The notes beneath the pieces are model-generated. The model was not told the DNA's origin. It saw only the letters and a list, made by a program, of their open reading frames with translations, and did not search any database. A program made the position numbers and the translations under genes. A DNA stretch of 20,810 nt from an uncultured Collinsella sp. (GTDB taxonomy: Bacteria; Actinomycetota; Coriobacteriia; Coriobacteriales; Coriobacteriaceae). Each line of letters starts with the position of its first letter. Position 1 is the first letter of the stretch. Below, one piece after another: positions 14,393 to 20,810 of the stretch. The stretch spans positions 1-20,810 of the forward strand of contig USFK01000008.1 of NCBI GenBank assembly GCA_900553935.1, read 5' to 3'.

Positions 14393-17300
14393 CTAGCGAG
14401 GCCTATCCGAATTGACCTCATTGGCGGTGTCTTTTTCGAGCGCCGTGCGGCGGGCGCTGTAGGCGACAAGGCCGGCACCAGCTGCGGCGAGTGCTGCTGC
14501 GGCTGCTGTCAGGGGAGTGTTGACATCGCCCGTGCCCGCAAGCGCGCCCGCTTTTCCGGAGCGCTTGTTATTGCCGTGATCCTTGCCGCCGCCAGAGCCA
14601 CTGCCGCCACCGGAGCTGCTTCCGCCGGAGCCACCTCCACTCGAGCCGCCATCGCCATCAATCGTCATCGGTGCATCGTGAAGCCCCGTCGTATCCGCGC
14701 TGTCGCATACGCCGACCTGAACTTCTGAGCGCTCGCATGCCGCGTCGGGCACATGAAGCTCGTGCAGTACGGCACCCAGCACCGAGTTTGCGCCCGGTCG
14801 AATTTCCTCGAGCGTTACGGGATCGAGCGCCACCAGATTACGCGCCTTCGCATATAGCGTTACGCGTTTGCCCACCTCGTCGCTCCAGCTCTCGGGGATG
14901 GCGAAGCTCATGCGGAACTGTGCCGTGCAACCCGGTGCCAGCACGGCGTTGCCGTTGTCGGCTACCAGCGGGTGCGTTGCAAAACATGCGCCCAGCGTCT
15001 CGAGCGCGTACTTCACGTGTGCCATGTCGTTGGCCGAAGCGTCTTCGGCAAGCTCTGGATCGTGGATCGAAGCCATGCGTGCGTTCGCTCCGAATCCGAT
15101 GGATGCGCTGGAGAACGGCTGGCTGGAGCCCTCTCGGTACAGATCGATCGTGCCGGCGGTCAGCAAAGTGTTGCCGTCGTTTCGCACCGTGACCATGAAG
15201 GACTCGCCTGCTGCTCCGGGCACCACCGCGCCCGAGGTAGCGACCGCGCCCGTCGGAGTGGCACACGCCACCAAGGGCACTTCGATGCCGTGCAGCTCCG
15301 CCTTGCTCTGCTCCGCGCTCACAATGTGCGTGGCGAGCGCGGAGAGCATGCCTCCCGACGTCAAAAATGTCGTTATCTGATCGACGGGATGGTCCAGTTC
15401 GCACATCACGAACGGCTCCGTGAACAGATCGCCTGCCAAGGTGCTGGCGAAGATGCGGAAGTGCTTGCCCATCACTGCTACCGGGTTGCCTTCTTCGTCG
15501 TAGGTTTGTCCCACCTTGCCATCGGTGTTCTCTACATAGAGCACGCACCTGCCGTTGTTGCTCACGCTAAACGATGCCGGGCCACAGCCTGCGGCACCCA
15601 CGGGCTGCGTTGCAAATGCCGATGCGCCTCGCGTCCAAGTAATGTGCTGCATTTGCTCGTTGACGGTTGCCAAAAAGCCCGAGTGTTGTGGCCACGGCAC
15701 CGCACGGGGCACCGTGGCGTCTGGTGACATAACGCCCCAGCCCGCAATGGACTGGCCGATCACGGCGTACGATGCGCAGCCGCAGCCGTCTGCGGTCTCG
15801 TACGCAACGGGCACCACCATTTTGCCGTTGATAGTTTCGGGCTCGCCCAGCTCGATACTCGACGGTGCTTGCGGAAAGCGGAGAACTTGGCGGAACGTCA
15901 GGCTGTCGCCCGAAACGTCCGACCACAGGGTAAAGCACTCCAGCGCAACCTCAGCCTCGCTGCCGAGCACCTTTTCTGCGGTGGTTCCGCGGCGGTGGAG
16001 GTAGGCACCCGACAGGCGCCCGTCGACCAGCGTCTTGCCCACCGTGATACGCGGGCACTGCAGGCAATGGTAGCCATCCTCTTGCAGGCGGCCGCGCGAG
16101 ATGCTGCGCCATGACGTATGCGACACCACGCGGATCTCGTCATTACTTATGCGCAGGCGCACAACGGACAGTATGCCGGCTGTGCTTGCCGTATCGAAAA
16201 GGGTGTTGTCGCCGGCGGGGCGCTCGCCGGAGACCAGCAGCACGTAGGCGTCCTGGTCTCCCCTCCCGTCCGTATATTCCACCACGTCGAAGTCGTAATC
16301 GTATGTGCCGTCGCGCTCCACGTCGCCCTCGCCAAACCCAAGGGGGAAGTCCACGGGCGTGGGAGCGGACCACGTGCCGTTCGTCTTTGTATGCACCACC
16401 AGGCGCGAGCGGCCATTGTCGCCGTAGCGCACCGAGGCGATACGGAACAGGCACTCTATGCCGGCGATCATCGCCAGCTTTATGTGGGCTTCGCTGAGCA
16501 CGCCGGAAAACAGCACGTTGTCGCTCGAGGGTTTGATGCCGCCACGTTCGTCCTCCGATACACCAGCAGAATTGGCGTTGGGATCCGCAACGGCGTTCCT
16601 CGCTTGGCCGATATAGGCGTACCCATACATCGGCGCGGCATTTTCGTCGTTCTCTATCAGCGTATGGACGAAATGCTCGATCTGTCCCGTGTCGTCGCTT
16701 TCTGCATCCGCCTCGAGCTCAATACGCGTGACCGCTTGATCCCAATCGCGCACGACAGGCGCGACGTTTATCGCGGTGGCTGCAACCTCGGCGCGTGCGA
16801 GCAGCTCGGCGTTAGTGACGATGGTGGCCGATGCGATAAATTGCGGCACACCACCTGCCTCGGCGTTGCCGGCTGAGTCGAAGCGGGCATCCAGCGTGTA
16901 GGGCGTATCTCCACTCAAGGCCAGCTCAGAGCGCTGGAGCACATACTGATCGCCATTGTTCACTGACATATCCCACGAATCGGCGAGTGTGGGCCACGAT
17001 CCCGACCAAGCCTTGGTGGTCCACTTGAACATGACGAACTGGAGTATCACGTCGACATCGACGTCTGCACCTACGCGCAGTCGCGGAAGCTGGTGTCCAT
17101 CTGCCTTCTCGTACCCGATGAACAGCGTGAGGGATGCGGCGCCGCGCACGGCAGACGAGGCGACGCCCGCAACGCCGGCGCCAAAGGTAACGGCAAGCCC
17201 GATCTGGATGGTGAGCGAGCCCGACGTGTTGGAATAGTCGAGCGAAATGTTTTTGAAAAACGCCGCGCCGCTACCGTGCGTGTGGGCGCCCACAGCGAGT

Positions 17301-18760
17301 GCCAGTTTTGCTAGCACCCAGGGGTTGACGTTTAGGAAAAACGGCACCGGTCCCAGGGTAAACTGCTCGGTCCAATTGAGGTCGGTTCTTACCTGGAAGA
17401 GGGCCTTAATATTGCCGTATGCGGGGTCGTTGTTGTTGCCCCAGGTTTTGCCCACCCAATCGTAGGCGAGCGAGCCGTACAGCTGCGTGGCGATATCCAT
17501 CGTGAACAGCAGCGTGCAATGGTGGCGAAGGAGCTTGGTGTTCCTTGGATCGGTGCCCGAACCGGCGCTCATGCTCTTGTGCTGATTCCACTTCCCCTCC
17601 ATCTCGTCGAGATAGCGGTTTGCCTGCTTGGCGCCCGACTCGCGCGGCGATTTCTTCCAGTACTCCGGATCCGGATTGCCCGAATCGTTCATATAGCTGG
17701 CTGGTTTGTATCCTCCGCCAAACAGCACGTATCCAGCAAACGAGAAATCGAAGAGGATCGGAAATGCGGGCATCCAACACGTGAACTTATTACCACCGAT
17801 GCCGGGAAACGCCGCGGGGAAATCAAACGGAGTGATCTCTTGGTCCATGGTAGTGGGGACGATAGTGGTCGAGCCCGATTCCGCCTTTGCGGCCGGCGCA
17901 GTGACAACGGCCATGGGGGAGGAGAGTGTATAGGTCTTGCCCTGGTAGTCGAGGACAAAGCGCAACTTGCATCCTTCCTCCAGAAGGTTTGACGCTGCAT
18001 CGAGGAACGTGTCTTCGAGTGTGAACGTCGCCAGATTATCCGCGCCCGATGCGCTGGCCTTGATCTGACCGATCTGCGTGACGGTTTCGGGTGAGCTGCC
18101 CGCGGCAGACGTCACTTTGTTGATGCGCAGCGTTGCCTGCCCACCCTGCGGCAGATGAGCCTGTACAGCGAAGGCGTGCGTGTCGGGCTGCTCGTTTGCC
18201 GTGTCGTCTTTCGGCAATGCCATAAACGTGGCTTCAGCGTACTGGATGTCCCATTCGTCGAATGTGAGCTGGCGGAAGTACGGCTCGCCGTCGGAAAGCG
18301 GACGCGTGGGCGCGGTTATGGCGGTGCCGCCCTGGATGCGCGCAAGGGGAATCTCGACATCACGGTAGCCCGCCACACTAATGGAGATGCCGCCGTTAAA
18401 GTCGTACGCGTCAAGGAGCGTTGCCTCGTCCACGTAGCCTTCCGAAAGCGGCGCGACCTCAAAGATGGCCGTGCCTTCGTCGTCGGTCGTGGCGGTGAGC
18501 TGCTTGCCTGCGGCATAGCGTGATGTGAGCGTGACCTGGGCACCTGCGATGGGCGCATTCTTGTTGGCGACGTCGACCACGACCACACCAAACATGGTGC
18601 GCGAGAGAACGAGCACCCTGAAGGGGTCTTTTTCGTCGGCATAGGCTTCGGTGGGCGCAAACGGCAATATGAAGGCGTTTGCGCTTCCCGGCACGCGCGG
18701 CAACATAATGCTCGCCAGCGAGGACGCTCCGGCAACAAGTAACGAACGGCGATCAAGCAT
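14393..18760 (-). CDS. Large cell-wall-anchored surface protein (LAxTG sortase motif)
   Basis: This is a 1455-residue exported protein. The N-terminus MLDRRSLLVAGASS has a twin-arginine-like motif and a hydrophobic stretch with a likely cleavage near residues 40-45, so Tat export is plausible. Next comes an Ig/carboxypeptidase-regulatory-like domain (GVVVVDVANKNAPIAGAQV). A large unassigned middle follows, then near the C-terminus a CARDB-like segment with VTVRNDGNTLL. The tail is a Gly/Ser-rich linker, LAGTG, an Ala-rich hydrophobic segment and a basic end, the layout of a sortase (LAxTG, class E-like) anchor. I start it at ATG 18760, with GGGAG 6 bases upstream, because the extension to 18856 lacks a ribosome site and would bury the signal. 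The ligand or substrate is unknown. A LuxR-type gene lies immediately upstream on the same strand. Confidence 0.85.
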   Translation of the reverse strand: MLDRRSLLVAGASSLASIMLPRVPGSANAFILPFAPTEAYADEKDPFRVLVLSRTMFGVVVVDVANKNAPIAGAQVTLTSRYAAGKQLTATTDDEGTAIFEVAPLSEGYVDEATLLDAYDFNGGISISVAGYRDVEIPLARIQGGTAITAPTRPLSDGEPYFRQLTFDEWDIQYAEATFMALPKDDTANEQPDTHAFAVQAHLPQGGQATLRINKVTSAAGSSPETVTQIGQIKASASGADNLATFTLEDTFLDAASNLLEEGCKLRFVLDYQGKTYTLSSPMAVVTAPAAKAESGSTTIVPTTMDQEITPFDFPAAFPGIGGNKFTCWMPAFPILFDFSFAGYVLFGGGYKPASYMNDSGNPDPEYWKKSPRESGAKQANRYLDEMEGKWNQHKSMSAGSGTDPRNTKLLRHHCTLLFTMDIATQLYGSLAYDWVGKTWGNNNDPAYGNIKALFQVRTDLNWTEQFTLGPVPFFLNVNPWVLAKLALAVGAHTHGSGAAFFKNISLDYSNTSGSLTIQIGLAVTFGAGVAGVASSAVRGAASLTLFIGYEKADGHQLPRLRVGADVDVDVILQFVMFKWTTKAWSGSWPTLADSWDMSVNNGDQYVLQRSELALSGDTPYTLDARFDSAGNAEAGGVPQFIASATIVTNAELLARAEVAATAINVAPVVRDWDQAVTRIELEADAESDDTGQIEHFVHTLIENDENAAPMYGYAYIGQARNAVADPNANSAGVSEDERGGIKPSSDNVLFSGVLSEAHIKLAMIAGIECLFRIASVRYGDNGRSRLVVHTKTNGTWSAPTPVDFPLGFGEGDVERDGTYDYDFDVVEYTDGRGDQDAYVLLVSGERPAGDNTLFDTASTAGILSVVRLRISNDEIRVVSHTSWRSISRGRLQEDGYHCLQCPRITVGKTLVDGRLSGAYLHRRGTTAEKVLGSEAEVALECFTLWSDVSGDSLTFRQVLRFPQAPSSIELGEPETINGKMVVPVAYETADGCGCASYAVIGQSIAGWGVMSPDATVPRAVPWPQHSGFLATVNEQMQHITWTRGASAFATQPVGAAGCGPASFSVSNNGRCVLYVENTDGKVGQTYDEEGNPVAVMGKHFRIFASTLAGDLFTEPFVMCELDHPVDQITTFLTSGGMLSALATHIVSAEQSKAELHGIEVPLVACATPTGAVATSGAVVPGAAGESFMVTVRNDGNTLLTAGTIDLYREGSSQPFSSASIGFGANARMASIHDPELAEDASANDMAHVKYALETLGACFATHPLVADNGNAVLAPGCTAQFRMSFAIPESWSDEVGKRVTLYAKARNLVALDPVTLEEIRPGANSVLGAVLHELHVPDAACERSEVQVGVCDSADTTGLHDAPMTIDGDGGSSGGGSGGSSSGGGSGSGGGKDHGNNKRSGKAGALAGTGDVNTPLTAAAAALAAAGAGLVAYSARRTALEKDTANEVNSDRPR

Positions 18761-18915
18761 CTCTGGCTCCCATCCCGCAGGTATCGATGGAAATAATCCA
18801 ATTTTGCGAGAAGCCGCTTCGTGGCGGTAGTGCCGTTCAAGGGTCAAAATGTCCAAATTGATCGAGCGAAGCGCCGGGTTCCGGAACGCGTTCGATGCGC
18901 TTGCCAGCCCGGTCG

Positions 18916-19920
18916 CTAACGCAACATATGCGCGACCAGCTCGGCACGAGTTCCGATACCAAGCTTGGCATACACTCCTGATAGGCGGTTTTTAACGGTG
19001 CCCGGCGACACGCCCATATGGCGTGCGATTTCGGCGTTGGTCCACCCACGGCAGGCGAGCATGGCCATGGTGAACTCCGTGGTCGTTAGATCGTCGGCCA
19101 CGTCCTCGCCCGAATCGGGGTTGTGGATGCGCCGCCAGCCGTAGCTGAATCGATACGTGATCTCGATGATGCGAGCGAAATCGTCGGGGTATTGCGATTT
19201 TAAGCATGCCTCGATAAGCCCCTGCAAAAGGCCGTGGTGCTCGCCAATGAGCTCGATAAGGCCGTCGGGACGCGCAATGTCCCAAGCGGCTCCGAAGTGT
19301 GCCTTTGCGGCGTCGACGTCTTTGAGACTCATGCAGGCCATGGAAGCCGACAGGTGCAGGAACAGCTCCGAGATGGGATAACTTCCCTGTTTCATGATCA
19401 GGGCGTTTTCCGCCATGCCTAGACTGCGGCCATATTCGCCGCGCAGGTACAGGGCATGCGCCATCACGTAGCTGGCGAACAGGCGCAGGCCTTCGGGCAG
19501 ATGTGCCGCAAGCGGATAAAACTCTTCGGCAGAATACGGGGAAGGCAAGTGCAACAGGACGCTCGCGGCGGAGGCGAACAGGATATGTGTGGCGTGGACG
19601 GCAGACGATTCCTCGTCAGTTGGCGTATCGAGGATGCCCGCAAGGCAACGACGGGCATCGGCGATACGGTTGAGCGACAGACTGGCATATCCGCAGATAA
19701 GGCATGCGGAATAGCGCAGTGCGGGGTCGGTGGCGTCAAGATAGGGGCGTGCTGTCTCGGCGGCGAGTGTGGCCTGTCCGCGAAAGTACAGCGCTTCCGC
19801 CGTGGCGATGGTGCGTGAATCGGGGTCGGAAATGCCTGCAACCGCAGCGTCAATCTGCCCCGGCACAAAGGCGGTGCACATCAACGGCATGGGAATGCGC
19901 GGGTAGCCATCGCAGTCCAT
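18916..19920 (-). CDS. LuxR-type transcriptional regulator with helical-repeat N-terminus
   Basis: The 334-residue protein ends in a LuxR/GerE helix-turn-helix (about 270-334): LTTTEFTMAMLACRGWTNAE, then IARHMGVSPGTVKNRLSGVYAKL. The N-terminal 260 residues are Ala/Leu-rich paired helices resembling TPR repeats (for example YSACLICGYASLSLNRIADA), likely a protein- or ligand-sensing region. There is no receiver domain. I start it at ATG 19920, with GGGAG about 7 bases upstream; the longer frame to 19956 is less likely. It sits 155 bp upstream of the surface protein gene on the same strand, so it may activate it; this is from proximity only. Confidence 0.85.
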   Translation of the reverse strand: MDCDGYPRIPMPLMCTAFVPGQIDAAVAGISDPDSRTIATAEALYFRGQATLAAETARPYLDATDPALRYSACLICGYASLSLNRIADARRCLAGILDTPTDEESSAVHATHILFASAASVLLHLPSPYSAEEFYPLAAHLPEGLRLFASYVMAHALYLRGEYGRSLGMAENALIMKQGSYPISELFLHLSASMACMSLKDVDAAKAHFGAAWDIARPDGLIELIGEHHGLLQGLIEACLKSQYPDDFARIIEITYRFSYGWRRIHNPDSGEDVADDLTTTEFTMAMLACRGWTNAEIARHMGVSPGTVKNRLSGVYAKLGIGTRAELVAHMLR

Positions 19921-19955
19921 CTTCCATCTCCCAACAGCTGGCAACACTAGCAGCA

Positions 19956-19961
19956 ATTGTA
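19956..19961 (-). promoter_or_regulatory. Candidate -10 of the LuxR-type regulator gene
   Basis: On the minus strand TACAAT lies about 35 bp before the ATG, with TTCAAG 16 bases upstream as a weak -35. The rest of 19921-20140 shows no gene on either strand. Confidence 0.35.
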
Positions 19962-20145
19962 CTCCTGTTGCTCGGGACTTGAATTTGTGGGTATCGCCTA
20001 CGATTGTGCCGAACGTATAAAGGAAGAGTCTATTGGCGATGCTCCCAAGGTGGCTACCGAAGCCTAGCTGACCTCGACATTAGGAAAAATTGCCACCCCT
20101 GCAAAAAGCTCCGTCGCAGCGATGGGAAACGAACCTCGCTCTGCA

Positions 20146-20151
20146 TATAAT
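20146..20151 (+). promoter_or_regulatory. guaA promoter -10 box
   Basis: A perfect TATAAT lies 66 bp before the GMP synthase start; no good -35 is visible at 17 bp (TGGGAA region). A 10-bp perfect palindrome GTCATATGAC (20155-20164) spans the expected transcription start and could be an operator. I see no purine riboswitch core in the leader. Confidence 0.55.
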
Positions 20152-20217
20152 GAGGTCATATGACGGTGCGTTTGCATACGTGTAGCGCATTCCCATCGAA
20201 CCGAAAAGGAGCTTTGC

Positions 20218-20810
20218 ATGGATCCCAACAAGCGTCCCGACGACATGGTGCGTATCACCACTCCCGAACTTGCCCAGGCGTTCATCGAAGAGCAGGTTGC
20301 TGCAATCCGTGAGCAGATCGGCAACAAGAAGGTCCTGCTGGCCCTTTCTGGCGGCGTTGACAGCTCGGTCGTCGCGGCACTGCTGATCAAGGCCATCGGC
20401 AAGCAGCTCATCTGCGTGCATGTGAACCACGGCCTGATGCGCAAGGGCGAGAGCGAGCAGGTCGTCGACGTGTTCCAGAACCAGATGGACGCCAACCTGG
20501 TTTACGTGGACGCCACTGACCGCTTCCTCGATAAGCTCGTCGACGTCGACGAGCCCGAGACCAAGCGCAAGATTATCGGCGCCGAGTTTATCCGCGTGTT
20601 CGAGGAAGAGGCCCGCAAGGTTGGCGACGAGGTCAGCTTCCTCGCCCAGGGCACCATCTACCCCGACATTCTGGAGTCGCAGGACGGCGTGAAGGCTCAC
20701 CATAACGTTGGCGGCCTGCCCGAGGACCTGCAGTTTGAGCTCTGCGAGCCCGTCAAGCTGCTGTACAAGGACGAGGTGCGCGTTGTGGGTCGCGAGCTCG
20801 GCCTGCCCGA
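20218..20810 (+). CDS. guaA: GMP synthase, ATP pyrophosphatase domain (partial, runs off the window)
   Basis: GMP synthase converts XMP to GMP with ATP and ammonia from glutamine. The visible 197 residues begin the ATP-PPase domain within about 35 residues of the start: the PP-loop LLALSGGVDSSVVAALL is at about 40-56, followed by VNHGLMR, KRKIIGAEFIRVFEEEA and FLAQGTIYPDILES, all typical of GuaA. The usual N-terminal glutaminase domain (about 190 residues) is absent, so this resembles the separate PPase subunit of two-subunit GMP synthases, or a divergent subfamily. ATG 20218 is firm: AAAAGGAG lies just upstream and TATAAT at 20146. The 3' end lies outside the window. Confidence 0.88.
   Translation, partial: MDPNKRPDDMVRITTPELAQAFIEEQVAAIREQIGNKKVLLALSGGVDSSVVAALLIKAIGKQLICVHVNHGLMRKGESEQVVDVFQNQMDANLVYVDATDRFLDKLVDVDEPETKRKIIGAEFIRVFEEEARKVGDEVSFLAQGTIYPDILESQDGVKAHHNVGGLPEDLQFELCEPVKLLYKDEVRVVGRELGLP

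Noticed and set aside
18879..18893. Overlapping palindromes TTCCGGAA and GAACGCGTTC downstream of the LuxR-type gene.
   Set aside because: They are short, do not fit the LexA consensus and lack a T run for a terminator; likely chance in GC-rich DNA.
20152..20217. A purine riboswitch in the guaA leader.
   Set aside because: The leader is about 60 bases with no three-way-junction core or conserved loop sequences visible.

Overview
The window is high-GC bacterial DNA with strong Shine-Dalgarno sites and several ATG/GTG starts. The gene content (SirTM-like sirtuins, a second type IIA topoisomerase pair, a LAxTG-type sortase-anchored surface protein beside a LuxR-type regulator) suggests an actinobacterial gut commensal of the Coriobacteriia, perhaps Collinsella. 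That placement rests on recognition of gene types, not on a search.

Left third (1-5788): an intact cassette consists of a TetR-type regulator (5237-5788, +) divergent from three tightly packed sirtuin-like genes (5093 down to 2590, -). Two of the sirtuins carry the Asn/Gln/Arg active-site pattern of class M (ADP-ribosylating) sirtuins. The middle one has lost the Gln, the Arg and the zinc ribbon. To the left lies a broken second copy of the same cassette: a TetR gene with an internal frameshifting deletion (2211-2561), an equal-length (143 bp) divergent promoter with the same operator-like palindrome, the first 60 or so codons of the promoter-proximal sirtuin (2067-1867), and 55 bp identical to the distal sirtuin at the window edge (1-55). 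The middle of this copy has been replaced by a lower-GC block carrying a pair of radical SAM genes (1870-285), which I recognise as the 'radical SAM mobile pair' type. The truncated sirtuin overlaps the first radical SAM gene as ATGA, so the pair probably uses the sirtuin promoter.

Middle (5789-14392): a flavodoxin-fold FMN reductase (5996-6526), an AAA-type ATPase with a DUF4143-like C-terminus (6707-7996), and a convergent two-gene operon for a second type IIA topoisomerase (ParE/GyrB-like 12379-10382, then ParC/GyrA-like 10336-8096). A near-consensus Gram-positive LexA box (12479-12492) lies upstream of the topoisomerase operon. A second ATPase of the DUF234 type (13914-12532) follows. Its promoter region contains four 18-bp palindromes arranged as one large inverted repeat (13915-14020). 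A likely 82-residue membrane protein (14054-14302, +) with a good terminator closes this section.

Right third (14393-20810): a 1455-residue exported surface protein with a Tat-like signal and a C-terminal LAGTG anchor (18760-14393), preceded by a LuxR-type regulator with a helical-repeat N-terminus (19920-18916). Divergent from it, with a TATAAT promoter, is a guaA-like GMP synthase that starts directly at the ATP pyrophosphatase domain and runs off the window.

I saw no tRNA, rRNA, CRISPR array or transposase.
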